Part shown: positions 33,421 through 45,503 of the stretch, piece after piece
Numbering within the stretch: the first letter of the stretch is position 1
Layout of the letters: each line of letters starts with the position of its first letter
From: Isoetes taiwanensis
Taxonomy: Eukaryota; Streptophyta; Lycopodiopsida; Isoetales; Isoetaceae
Length of the DNA: 64,000 nucleotides
Reading direction: 5' to 3'
Assembly (NCBI GenBank): GCA_021234155.1
Contig: JAJEKV010000405.1
Location: forward strand, 124,001 to 188,000
Made by a program: the position numbers and the translations under genes
The notes under the pieces: generated by a model
The model's input: only the letters and a program-made list of their open reading frames with translations
What the model was told of the DNA's origin: nothing
The model's database searches: none

Positions 33421-34079
33421 AACTCTATTTGAGATCACAATCGCAAAGATTTCTCTTGTTCTCGGGATGAATGCGCATAGTAGGACCAAGACTTATTTCA
33501 AGTTAAACACTTTATACTTGAAGGATGAGGAGTTTAAAGATGGATGCAAGCAAGCCCCTGGTCCTCTTGCATTTGTGAGAAGGAAAGGAATGGTTGGGAT
33601 TGTTGATGCTCTAGGCCGTGAAGTCCTTTGCTAAGAATTGGGGTCGTCCGAGTTCTTTCACTTAATCGAGAGATTTTGATTGCTCTGTACCAATAATTAG
33701 TGGCTTGCAGTGTCATTGTACCATCGGATGCCCGCCAGAGAAGTAGATTTTGACCAAAGATTAGACGGATGGAAGCCGAAAGCAAGTTCATCACGCTCGA
33801 AGTTAAAGCGGGCTGCAATGGTTCAAAAGGGGATCGTTACCGCGAGGAGCTTCTTTTAGAGCTGCAAAACCCGGAGACAAGCCTGCGATGGTGTCTCTCA
33901 AGTTCAAGATGGGCCTCTCATCTCTGATCCTCAGCAACTTAAGTTCTTTCTGCATGGCCACTTTTCTTCCTTTTTGGCTTCTCGTTGTCTTCCCTTCCAA
34001 TCAGATTTTCAGGAGGTATTACTGGCAAAGATACATCCTATTATATCTGAGGAACAAAGAGCTACCCTAGAAGCAGAGA

Positions 34080-35000
34080 TTACGGTGAATGATTTAGCAG
34101 ATGCTACCTTCCTTTTGAAGAAAGGAAAGTGTCCTGGAATTGATAGTATTCCTGTGGAGTTCTTTCAGGAGTTATGGGATTGTGTTGGCGATGATGTATG
34201 CACGCTGCGTTTCAGATTTTAAGAGGCAAAGGCGCCTAGACAAAATTCTCAACTCGGGCCGCATTTCTCTTATTCCTAAGTGTAAGGAACCTTCAACAAT
34301 TTGATTGGCCCTATCACCTTACTATCTTACGCGGTACAAGATTTTTAGCAAAGCTTATGCACAAAAGCTTGGGGATATTCTTGCACGATTCCATATCCTC
34401 TACTCAAATGATTTACGCCAATGACGATGCATATTAAACAATGTAGCTCACGCGTATGAAGGTATTCTTGGGCTCGACTTGAGGCCAATGAAATTGTATA
34501 TATTTGAATTTGGACTTTGCAAAAGCATATGATGTTGTTGGACTGGGCCTTCTTAGAGAAATGTCTCTTACGCTTTGGTTTTGGTGCACAATTCACGGGG
34601 GATGTCATGAGGCTTCATTATTACGCCGCTCTTCTATTCTCTTCCAAGGGAACCCTCGGCATTCTTCGGGTGGGTCGTGGCATCCGGTCGGGGCTGCCCT
34701 TTAGCTCCATTGTTATTTACGGTTGTGGGCTGAGGTCCTTGCCAGTCTTCTCTCTTGCCGCCTGAAGGGAATCTTGCATGGTCTTCCTATGAACAATGGA
34801 TCGCAAGAGATCCGTAATCAATATGCGGATGACACTTTCCTTTTCTCGAGGAGATGAGCAAAATTTAAGAATGCCATTTCCTTGTTGGATTCCTTTCCCT
34901 AGCATCCGGTATTTTTGTGGGTTGCGTAGAAGTGTACAGCACTATGGACATTGGACTCTCCAGTTCCACCATGTGTAGCTACCTTTCCATGGAAGATCCT
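34080..35000 (+). pseudogene. LINE reverse transcriptase remnant
   Basis: KKGKCPGIDSIPVEFFQELW (34118-34180) is the start of the L1 RT domain. LDFAKAYDVV (34506-34535) is the first catalytic aspartate region. QYADDTFLFSR (34819-34851) is the YADD box, followed by DEQNLRNAISLLDSF in a shifted frame. Frameshifts occur at several places. Confidence 0.88.
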
Positions 35001-36089
35001 TCCTCATGGTTGTAAAGCAACCAAGCTTCTAGGTATCCCTGTAGGTGTTCATATCTCATCAGGAGATGCGTGGGAGGCTGATGATTAAGGGCTTGGAAAA
35101 GCACCTTTTTTGGTGGTCCAATCGAAGCTTTCCATGGCGCTTAATTGTTGTGGCTAAGTCAGGGTTTAGCAAAGACCCATGTGTATATGGCCCGTTCATG
35201 TTGGCTCCACCGTCAAAGATACAACTCGTTAGGGTTGTGGGAACTTCATCCGGGGAACAGGAGGGTGTCTTTGTCACAAAGTCGATTGGAAAAAGTGCAT
35301 GTTGCCAAAGCATTTTGGCGGCCTAGGAATGATCAATTTTCTTTTGCAGAGCAAGATGATGATTTCTAAGTTCATTTGGAGAATTTTGAATAATGTGGAT
35401 GAGTCCCCGGGTTCCCGCCTTATTTATCAGTCTTTGCAAATGTGCATTTCTTTTGGGTCTCGGTCTCTTAGGCCACTTTTCCCTCGGCTCGCTCTCTATC
35501 CAGCGGCGTACCCTAATGCATCCCCATTTCTTAGAGGATTGCTAGTTGCATGGGAGACTGTACAATCTCTTGCGCACATCATCTTGCGCACACTAGCATT
35601 TTCACCATCTTGCGCACACTAGCATGGCTGCACGTTGTTGGTGGATTCCATTGGATGGTGGTCCTCTGGTTACTTCAGTCCACCCATTGACGCAGAAGTC
35701 GATGGAGAGCGACAAGTGTGCATATGATATCGATTGGTGTAATAATCAAAGGCGATTCTTGACATGGGAGGAGTTTAGAGCTAAGTTCCTCCTTTTTAAG
35801 GTGGGATCGAGCTATTTGGCGTAATGTGTCTTCAATTCTTCCAAAGAGTAGCACAAGTGGATGACCCCCAGCTGTGGGTAGTTCATGAGCATGTCAAAGC
35901 AGATAAGTTGGTGAACTCCATGTACAAGGTCTTGCTTGATGCTGATGTCTTGCCTCCTTCGTCCAAGTGGTCTTTGGTTATTCCCAGGATCCACGTGAAA
36001 AGTATGGAAATGGGTATGGGATAAACTACTCCATCCCAAAGTATCTGTTTTATGGTGGCAAGTCACTCATCGTTGTCTGCGCGTTAATA

Positions 36090-36502
36090 TTCTGGTGCAC
36101 AGATTTCGTCCAGAGGTGTCTGCACTTTGTCCCTTATGTGCACAGAGGGACGAGACAATTGAGCATTGCTTCTTCCTATGTAGACATGTCAGACATGCTT
36201 GGTTGTGGCTTCAAGGCCTCTTTCATTGCAATTTGAATAGCCAGCAGGTGTTATTAGCAGTTTATCCAAGTAGTTGGGATAATTTGGCAAAAAGGGCGTT
36301 TCATTTGGCTTCTGCATGGATCATCTGGTCCATTTGGAAAAGAAGGAATCTTCTCATATTCAAAGGTCTTGCTTGTTCAGATGCACAGGTTCTTCTTGAT
36401 GCCCAACATCGGATTGTCAAAGCATTCAGGTGCTCATCAATTGCTAATGAGGTGAAGAGCCGTATTTGGGAGCACTATCTTCAGATTCATACTTACTTAT
36501 GA
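36090..36502 (+). pseudogene. LINE C-terminal zinc-binding (zf-RVT) domain
   Basis: A 135-codon open frame to a stop at 36500. It contains VSALCPLCAQRDETIEHCFF and CRHVRHAWLW, giving the C-x2-C...H-x3...C pattern of the plant LINE zf-RVT domain. It then has WIIWSIWKRRNLLIF, a conserved aromatic motif downstream of it. Confidence 0.88.
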
Positions 36503-36819
36503 GTTTTTGCTTGCTCTTCATATTGTTTAGATGTTGTATTTGAGTGGGGTGGTTTTGCTCTGGTGGACATTCTCTCCACTGAGTTATTAGTCCCCATTGT
36601 ACTCTGTAACTTTCTTTGGATAATAAAGGCTCAAGTCCTTCAAAAAAAAAATCAAAATTTTTATTAAAAGATAATTAAGACAAATTATCAAAATCAATAA
36701 GAGGTAAAATTATCATGGAATTCTTGAAATATATTTATTAGATTTGAATAAGTCCAAATTTTGTTAAATATGTCATATATGCAGCTTCTCATTGCAAAGT
36801 GAAAGAAAAAAAGAAAGAC

Positions 36820-39627
36820 TATATTAATGTCTGAGAGACCGCTTGGGTCTATGAGACCAAATATTCATCAATCATGTCCATTAAGAGCGCATTTGTAGCC
36901 ACCTACAATGAAGTTAAGAAACTTTTCTTCTCTTGGCCACGGGCTCAAAGTATAAAGTAATGCGGAACTTGTTTTTCTCTTTTGAAGGATTTGCTTATGT
37001 TTTTCCTTTTTATCGCTTTCTTCTCCTAAACACTTTCCACGATTACTCCTTTTGAGATTGGATGAGATGGTTCGAAGAGGACCTGCCTTGCATTTATTAT
37101 CTTGATGCAACAATCCCAGTTCAATAAGTCGATGAAATGGGCGATTCGAGGGATCGTGACGTAGGCTTTGCAAAAATCCACAAAGCAAAGAACAATAAAC
37201 TTTTGTTTTCTTTGCTTTAGCTTCCTCAATGATAGACCACAAGATAAAGATATGATTTATTGTTGAGAAATTTCTCCTGGCTGGCTTGACCCTTTGCTCT
37301 AAGGTGATTTATCTTGGCGTGTTCACCGATAATCAAGTCCAATGCACATCTACGTAATCTTGCCATAACATGTCCAATTATTATAAAGGCGATAGTTGTT
37401 TGATTCATTGGGTCTCCAAATTTTAAAAATTGGCTTGATGATATTAATGGTCCATGCTTTTGGAAAGCTTGAGCATATTATCTCATTGAATAAATCGCCA
37501 CAATAGGCTAAGGGTATCCATTCCATGGATCGGAAAGTCACCCTGCAGATCCTCACAATCTTTTGCTTTTCCAAGTGTTCAATTTGCTTATGGCTTCTCG
37601 GATAAGGGAGTGGAGAAAAGAGAGGAGGCTTTGGGGCCGGGCTGCAATCCAATGTCAAGCAAATCGTTGCTTTTCCCACATCTAGCGTTGTTCAAGCATA
37701 AGTGGTCCACACTTTTGGGTCTTTAAGGGCAAATCAGATTTCTTAGCATGAAGCTTCCGCGGCCAAAATTTAGCAGATTTATTATTGTACAACATGTTAA
37801 GCATGTCTTCCCCTCACCGCTTTATATATTCTCTCTTTTTTTTTTTTTTTTTTTTTTTCATGCGGATCAGCAATCGCGGTAGTTGTAGAAGAGCAGTCAT
37901 CAACTCTTCCTTGAGGTGCTTGTGAAAATTTTTGCATTCTTCGTCATACCAATTGTTTTGAGGCATCGCGGCACTGCCGTTTATGGAAGGAGAAAAGCTT
38001 GTGTGGGAAAGTGATTATGCAAGCTTGATGTATAGCGATGTGAGCAACATGGTCTTTCTTCCACATTATGAATAGATGTCCCTCAATCGTGTATCAAGCT
38101 CAAGACTATAGATGAAATCAAGAGAGTGGTCAAACCCAAAACGGAAGTAGGGTGGTTCTTGGGGCCTTGATCTCTTTTGCCAGGGCTAGAGACCCCATCA
38201 GATAATCTACTACACTATGTCCGCCGTTTTGAGGATTACAAGTATAGTTGGATGAACCCGGCCAATGTTGCATCCCATTGTAAATGACAAGATTATGCAT
38301 CTGTCCAAATTCCAAAAGGGAGTGCCCATACCTAGTAATCTCGCGATTACCATCGGTGACTTTCGCGATAGTATGAATTTCAGCAGGAGATAAGGATGGC
38401 AGTAAGATAGGACCACTTCAAAATCCACCAATTGAACTTGGGAATCCGTTGTTCTCGCATTAAAATCACCCATGAACAGGATTTTGCCTTGCTTAAAGAA
38501 TTCAGTGATATCATCAAATAAAGCCATGTATGGAGAGGCGCCTTCTTGGATATCCACATCAGCATAATCAAAATTTTGAGGGGGAAAGTAGCAGCCATCA
38601 ATATATATGTAATCTCCTGGAGAAGTTCTTATCTTGACCCACAAAAGCCTTGTCGCTTCATCCTTTTCACTATGGAAATGATTTCCGATAATTACGATTT
38701 GTAAAGGACTTCACTACCCCTCCCGATCCCCGTTTACCTTGCTTCTTGCTTCTGTAGATGGAGTCCCAAGTGCAACCCGACACATCTAGGAGACCTGTTT
38801 CTTTTGTTTCACGTGTTTCTGACAAAAAGACAATATCTCTATCTTTGGCAAGGTCCATAGGACCACCTGGATCTGATCTTAAGGTCCCATTACAGTTCCA
38901 TGCTGCCATAGCCAAGGAACTGATAGTCTCATAGACCCTTAGTTCCTATTTGTGGATCTTGTCGTGGATGATGACTTGGCCATCACTATAGATAGCCCAT
39001 TTGGTTGGATCTTTTCGAGCCTCTGCAACCTCTTGCAGACGTCTCTTTTTGTGCTCAACCTGCATTGGAGTAAGATCTTCATCCATGAAGACTTTGGGAA
39101 CTGTTGCAAGTTTTCTCCTATTCTTGAGAGCATTCAATCTATCTTCCAAGGTCCTCTTAGGTTGCCTTTGTTTACACTCCATGCAGCTTCAATTTTATGA
39201 TCAGAGATGCCTAAAGTATTGTTCACAAATTCAATTGCAGTATCGAGAGGATCAGCGATCATGTCAAGCCCAAGGACTCTGATATTGCGTGCTTTCAAAG
39301 ATCTTTTTCTTTCCTCCTCTAATGTGGCATTGATTGTCTCCTTTGCTAGGCTTTTGACAATATCAATCCATCTAGAGTTTCTTCTCGATGGGAGCGGAGC
39401 TCCAACTCAATCTGTTTTAATCCTTTAATTGAAGGCAACTTTCTTATTACTTAGATTCAATATTTTCCAATTCATCCAGGTTGGCCTGGTTAGATTCTTG
39501 TTTCCAAGACTTCTCCAGAGCCTCAATCCGTGGAATCTTGCTTTGCTACTATCTCTGGACTGGACCATATCAAAAGTTACGTGCCTTCTTGGAGAGATCA
39601 ATAATTTGCCTCTCAAAAATTCCATCC
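36820..39627 (-). mobile_element. Second LINE, minus strand, 3'-truncated
   Basis: Read on the minus strand from 39.63 kb downward. ORF1 end includes EEERKRSLKARNIRVLGL and KDPTKWAIYSDGQVIIHD (39430-38945). Endonuclease begins MAMAAWNCNG with DIVFLSETRE (38915-38670) and continues with YIYIDGCYFPPQNFDY and ILFMGDFNART (38640-38450). An RT start reads FPKAWTINIIKPIFK near 37470 and KAYVTIPR near 37190. The element stops near 36.82 kb, so catalytic RT, C-terminus and tail are missing. A 23-base T run lies inside at 37836-37858. Multiple stops and shifts. Confidence 0.88.
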
Positions 39628-39985
39628 GTTTTTTTGCAATTTGCCAAATCAAACTTCGATTTTCATAGCTAACTCATGGCGATTAACCGGGTTTAAAACT
39701 GACTAATGAAGAGCTTAGCAGCTTTGGCTTCATTGGCTTCATCTTTCAAGGAAATAAGAAGTATCAAGGAAGAATGCATCTCCTTGTTAACAATTTTGGG
39801 TCCAAAGAAACTGAGATGGATCTCGGTTGAGGATATGGATAAGTATTCGAAGGTGAGTGTTTATTATTAATTAATATTGCTAGTATGTAGCATTACTTTC
39901 TTTAAAAGTTCCCTTTTCTTTTTTTTTTTAATAGGCAAGAGGGAATATATGTAAAAGAAAAATTAACTCAGAGAATTCTAGTCTC
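39628..39985 (+). repeat. ~483-bp exon-bearing unit, copy 2 (part)
   Basis: Matches 29762-30100 over its whole length, including the exon start context, the GTGAGT donor (39853) and the TTTTAATAG acceptor. In this copy the frame after the first Met is broken (ATGGCGATTAACC), but LAALASLASSFKEIRSIKEE is readable. Confidence 0.88.
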
Positions 39986-39989
39986 ATGG

Positions 39990-41230
39990 TTCTAGTCAAC
40001 CAAATGATATGTCGTTTACAAACCTTATTTGATCCCATGATTGTAATGTTTGTGTAGCTAAACATTTTTTGTGGTCATAGGATATGGTTTTTTGTAACAA
40101 CTAGAGGCTACATTTTCAAGATGTAAATTTCCCATTAGGGCTCGGGATAAAAAAAAAAAAATCCTTTATGGAAAGAAAACGTCAAGTGAAAGATTTTGAG
40201 GTTAGTCTTCCAGTTTTAGTTTTATGAGTTGCGTTTATATATATTACATTAACATTAATTAATTCAGCTTTTGATTGGTTCCTGGAATGGCATTTTCAGT
40301 TGTTAATATCAACATTTCCTTACATAACAAACAATTATTTCTGACCAGTAGGTTTTGTAAGTGATTTTTTGGGAAAAATTTGTTCAATTTGGAAGTTCTA
40401 GTATGTGCACAGATAGAGACATTTAGACGTGCAGGTCTGAACCAGGAAGTTTATGTATTCCGTATTGTGTATGTGTAGTTGAGACCGATTTAAGTCCGCT
40501 TTTGGATGATGCATAACCGTAACATACTAAAACTCGCTTTATTGTGCCCATCTGCAAAATGTTCACATTGAAGGGCATTCATGAAATAGTCCTTATCGCA
40601 TGTAATATTCCCACTCAAGGATCCCTATGCAACAAACAGACCTTATGCTAAGTCCCCCTAACATTGAAGAAAGTTGTTTCAATAATCTCGGTCGTCCGCA
40701 AAACGTTCATACCAAAGAATTTACGCTAGATTCTCAAATGTATGTCATAATGCAAGTACGATAATGCTAAGAAGCAATTTTTTTAGGGTAATCAGTTCTA
40801 TATCTAGCATTTGCAATATGCAAGGTGTGATGAAAAATTCCACTACGTAAAAATGTTAAGTTACTATTATAAAGAAGAGTTTGATGCCTTTTTCGCTTTA
40901 CTTCCCATCCGCACAACAATGTCTACAGAGAAAGAAATCGAGATAAAACAAAATAAAAGCAAAAAAATAAAAGCAATAGTTCAGTGTATTATAATTGGGC
41001 CTCCCTTGTCATGGATTTTGTCCGCAATATTGATACCTATTTTCCTTTTCATCCATTCTTTGTTCAACATCGCTTTTTAAATCCTTATATATGCCATGTC
41101 AAGTAGATCAATGATGCAACCGGTGAAAGCAAAGCCATATAATGTGTTATCATTTGCATATCTATCTAACTAACTAAATATAAGATTATTCCGAAATGAA
41201 TTATTTTTGGAATTATCTATATTTTCCTAG
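39990..41230. other. Intergenic or intronic, no gene recognised
   Basis: AT-rich. One 89-codon frame at 40811-41080 ends in a hydrophobic stretch (LSWILSAILIPIFLFIHSLF) that looks like a membrane helix. There is no supporting context, so I do not call it. Confidence 0.35.
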
Positions 41231-41468
41231 GTTAGGTTGTCAACGGCTTACTCTTTAGTAGGCATGATGCCATGTTCCTTTCCACGTGAAGGAAACGTGC
41301 TTGGATTAATTCGAAGTGGGAGCAGAGGAGGATTTTGTTGTTCTTGGAGTGCTTTTGCAATTCCTGGTAGTAATTCTGTAATTACGTGGTATCTATGGAA
41401 TTTGCCAGCGAGGAAGAAAAGGAGCAACACAGAGCCGCAGCCTTTGGGAGTCATTGTTGGACCGCATG
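41231..41468 (+). other. Unassigned exon-like segment
   Basis: Open for ~80 codons between an acceptor (TTTTCCTAG) and a donor (CATG then GTATGT). It includes GNVLGLIRSGSRGGFCCSW and WYLWNLPARKKRS. Not a family I recognise. Its closeness to the RPA70-like exons suggests it might belong to the same old gene, but it does not match a known RPA70 domain. Confidence 0.3.
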
Positions 41469-41790
41469 GTATGTATGCTATATTTTATGAGTCCCATAAA
41501 TGTTGATTTAGAGAGGCAGTTAAAATATGTAAGTTTCGATTGTATTCTAGATTTCTAAATTTTAAGTTTTGATTGGATTTTAGATTATCTTGACTATGTC
41601 AATGGGAGAGAATGGCAGGAAATAATGCATATTGATCATGAATTTAGTTGTTTAAATTATTTTGAAACTAATTTGCAGATGTAGATAGATAAAGAGTGAA
41701 CATGGGAAGTGGAGTTGGTTAGTTAATATTGCACCAGGAGTGAACAGAAGAATTATAATTATGACGTAACTCACTTGTATGATGAAATGT

Positions 41791-43184
41791 GACTGGACTA
41801 TAGAGGTCCGTGCAACAAAAAAGGGAATATTAAGAGCATATACAAAACCCAATGGAGAAGGCCATGTTTTCCATGTTGAACTAGTCGATGAGGATGTAGG
41901 TTATCAATACTTCATATATATTACTTTTAGAGATTGATTTGATGGTAATGCAGAATACAGCGATTCAAGCATGCATGTTTGAAGATGCAGCAATATAGTT
42001 TTGTCACACATTCAAAGTTGGAAAAGTAACATCTGTTTTATTCCATTGGTAGTGGTCATATTTGTTATTGACAAACTAGTTCTGTTATACAAAAGATTCT
42101 GATGCTTCTTTTATCTTGGATATAGATGTATCATATTTCAAAGGCCAAAGTCCATCCCGCAAACAAGAGGTTTTGAGAATAGAAAATGATTATGAGTTGA
42201 TATTTGAATACAAGTTCAATTGTAAAGCTCCCAAAGAATGTTATAATTTTGTCGGAATAGATGACTTGGAATCGCATTACAAACACGTAGATCATTGATT
42301 GGTAAAAGAACTTCTTGTCTCGCTTTCAAATGCAGCAATGGTGGACAGTAAATACACATTTAACATAATGTTCTTGGAATCATGTCTAATGTATCGCCTA
42401 CAATGAGTATCCAAGGAAAGTAGACAATCAAGGAGTGCCTAAGCGTGAAGCTACAATCAAGGACCAAAGGTATTTGAGATCTTCCACATTGTGTACGATA
42501 TTAAACTAAAATTGCACTTACAAAGGGTGGGAGCTTTAGAGTAAGCTTATAGGGTGATTTTTCTTTGAAAGACGGACAATCATTAGCTAATGTTGCGGAT
42601 CAAGCGCCAACAAAGAACACTAACATCGTTAGAGCAACAAGGTATGAGATGCGTGGAAAGAGCCAACATATGCACCGGTGGGAACCAGCCTTGGGCGACA
42701 TATATATGGTGGATCCCATGGCGGATCAAAAAATACCTAGATGTGATGTCTAATTACGTCAAAGGGTAGTAAAATTGCGATTTTGATCATGTGGTACGAA
42801 ATATCAGAATATCTTCTCACCGACTCTTCTTTTCTTCTTTGTGTAGGTCACGATTTTAATGTGAAAGCATCGATAAGTTACATAATCCGCACCAATATTT
42901 GTGGTATGAGGCATGCAGGTCATGCACGAAGAAAGTAAGCAAACAAAATGATAATTTTTGGTGTCCAACATGCCAGAGGAATGTCACGAGCCACAAAAGG
43001 TAAAGGAATATTTATTTTAGTATATAAGATTCTCTGCCTAAAGTTATCTACTTCTTGATGCAGGTACATTCTCTTTGCCAGACTGGCAGGCTGGAGTGCA
43101 GACTCGTCAGTCACTGCTTTTAGCGATGAGGCAAAGGAGATCTTGGGTCATACTGCAGACGATCTGTGTCACTTGAAATGTCAG
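41791..43184 (+). pseudogene. Replication protein A 70-kDa subunit (RPA1) pseudogene
   Basis: RPA1 binds single-stranded DNA in replication and repair. Exon-like pieces keep order. 41791-41895 reads DWTIEVRATKKGILRAY and GEGHVFHVELVDED (DBD-A). 41954-42025 reads NTAIQACMFEDAA then an in-frame TAG. From 42126, MYHISKAKVHPANKRF shifts frame to LRIENDYELIFEYKF. Near 42420 is DNQGVPKREATIKDQ, and 42540-42620 gives GDFSLKDGQSLANVADQAP with a stop before GDF. 42870-43184 is the DBD-C zinc ribbon: CRSC...WCPTC, then YILFARLAGWSADSSVTAFS and EILGHTADDLCHLK. Introns remain, so it is an old duplicate and not a retrocopy. The last part of DBD-C is absent. Confidence 0.88.
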
Positions 43185-45204
43185 GTACTACAACCCAACA
43201 ATTTGATTACATTAATCTGTAAGTGTTACATTAGTTGGATTGCAGTTACATTAGTCCGAATAATCAATGCTAGTTGGATTGTTGTTAGATCGCAGGGTGA
43301 GTGTGCCATGTTTTATGACTTGAATTCTTTTACAATAATCCTATATCAATGCAAGTCTGTTGAATTCATATGGCCACAACATATCTAGTGAAGGTGCTTC
43401 AAGATTCAATGGAATTTCTTCTCTAGAAATATAGATATCTGATGATAAGGGGCAATCCTAGTTGCATTGGCTCTAAATCGATCGTTGCCTCTGCTACAAT
43501 TTGAATTCTTTTACAATAACCCTGTACAATAGTTCGTTGTGAATGGATGTCTGTTGGATTCAGATGGTGACAAGACATCTGTACTGAGCATTCTTCATAA
43601 ATCAAATTTTTGGCTTCTGCGCCAGCAGACATGGAAAGTCGGCCATAGCAAAAAAACAAATTTGTTTGCATTCCAGAGGTCCTTGCCTGACCACCAGTAT
43701 TTTGAGCAATAAGATTCTCAGAATTTAGTGAAGAGGTCTATGAAGTTGCATGATTTAGAGGTGCTGCACGTATAAGCTTGCCAAGCTATTAGTGGCCATA
43801 GGACAAAGATTAATATAAGTTAATAATTACCAGTTGTGTAAATGCAGCTCACTATGCTGCATCAAAATAATTCTAGAATGGGACTCTAAGAAACCAACAA
43901 ACTGCCCGATAGATAGGCTTCTCATTCATCTCGTGATTTTCTACAATGGTGGGCCGAGTGGGTAGCCGCACACATGCTTAACTACCCACTAAAAATAAAG
44001 GGAAAATCCAATTATATCATTTGGACCCCAAAAAAAAATACAATGCTAATAGATGAGTGGTCGATGTACTGCGCCGAAAGCTTATTGGGGATTAAAAAAC
44101 CCGCCCTTTTCGGGTTTCGAGGAAAACCCTAGTGATAAGCCTTCGCAAGGGCTTAGACAAACGTGAAGGCATAGAATCGCCCCAAAACCCCGCATGGAGA
44201 GAAGTCGGAAACGGATGCCGCTCGCCAACCCGTACCTACACATCACCAACACAACAAACGAGAAAACATACCAGAGAATAGCATCACCCGGTGAAAAAAA
44301 AAAAAACATCACCCAAATGGGTGGAAAAATATGATAAACGTAACTTGTACAAAATATAATAAACAAAGAAGGGGGAGGGTGGGTTCAAGAGAATAAGGTG
44401 CTGGCCGAGAAGAGGAAGCGCCCCGATGAGTCGTGGATGCGTAAACGAGCCCGAAATAGTCGAATTCCCCAACTGTAGCGGGCATGCTACCCGCATGCAT
44501 GCATGACATGCATGCCCGCCCCATTCTAGAATGGCGATCCGACAATGTCTCGGATCGATGCGATTCTAGAATGGGACTCGCAAGAAACCAACAAACCGCC
44601 TCGACTACGCAGAGAACTTCCTTACAAACTAGGATCGAGGACTAAGGTCACGGGGACGAGGCCAAAGGCCACAGAAGGATAGTAAGAAAGGTACGCCAAA
44701 GTGGCTAAACCAGCAGGGAAGAAACCCCCCGCCTGCCTGGAAACAATTCAAGAGAATAAGGTAATGCTGGCGAGAGAAGAGGTTGGCATGCAAAGCAAGC
44801 ATGGACACCCGTGATTGTGTATGTGGATGAAACCAAGATCGAACAACAATGATGTCTATAGTTTCATCCTTCCATTCCGTCTTTGCAATTAGGCCGACTA
44901 GGCATCCATCCAATCGCCAATATCCTCGAATCCTATCATCTTTGTTTGTGGCCTCAAATCTTGGAGAAACTTAAAAAATATAAACAAGCCACAAGCCACG
45001 AAAAGTAGATGCAGGACACGCATTAGAATGCTTTGAACAAATGCAAGTAGAGGGGATACCTGCACTTAGGCTATGCTTATGGCTGCAAAGAAGCACTGCA
45101 TAAGGATCACATAGTTCATATTTAGATTGTTCACAACTTAGCAACATTATAGGTTTTCAGAAATAGAATACAGATCAAAATTATATGTCAACTAAGCTAC
45201 ACCT

Positions 45205-45262
45205 AGCACACCTGGCAAAAGGTATGTGACTCGCAACTAGAAGGTTGCGAGTTCAAATTCTG
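45205..45262 (+). repeat. Possible tRNA-derived SINE head
   Basis: CACCTGGCAAAAGG resembles a pol III A box. GGTTGCGAGTTCAAATTCTG, ~35 bp on, resembles a B box. CTCGCAACTAGAAGGTTGCGAG forms a stem. It is followed by non-tRNA sequence with a duplicated body. It does not fold as a functional tRNA. Confidence 0.4.
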
Positions 45263-45282
45263 TCTTATGTAACTACCCTTTT

Positions 45283-45503
45283 GCATCCGTGTGACGATCA
45301 TCTTTTGTACCTACGAGTATAATGTTCGTATGATACGAATATCCGTATGGTCGTCATGGTCTAGTGGTACACACTAGTTCTAGAATAGCTATAGCATCCG
45401 TGTGACGATCATCTTTTGTACATACGAGTATAATGTTCGTATGATACGAATATCCATATGGTCGTCACAGTCTAGTGTACACACTAGTTCTGGAATAGCT
45501 ATA
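45283..45503 (+). repeat. 111-bp tandem duplication
   Basis: Two near-identical units start with GCATCCGTGTGACGATCATC at 45283 and 45394. Each holds the palindrome TTCGTATGATACGAA and ends near AGAATAGCTATA (the second copy reads GGAATAGCTATA). Confidence 0.92.

Larger units (their letters stand above)
30221..36650 (+). mobile_element. Nearly full-length L1-type LINE
   Basis: Ends in a short poly(A) after TAATAAAGGCTC (36640-36650). It is flanked by a target duplication, ATCAAAAATTTTATTAA (about 30204-30220) and ATCAAAATTTTTATTAA (about 36651-36667). Order: 5' leader, ORF1 with a DUF4283-like region, endonuclease, RT, C-terminal zinc-binding domain. All parts carry stops or frameshifts. It inserted into the second ~483-bp unit. 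Plant L1 elements copy by target-primed reverse transcription. Confidence 0.92.

Noticed and set aside
37836-37858. T run as the poly(A) end of the minus-strand LINE
   Set aside because: Endonuclease and RT sequences of the same LINE continue on its far side, so it looks like an internal A-tract expansion, although a separate retro-insertion cannot be excluded.
45230-45262. Functional tRNA gene
   Set aside because: Box-like motifs exist but no acceptor stem or full cloverleaf can be drawn.
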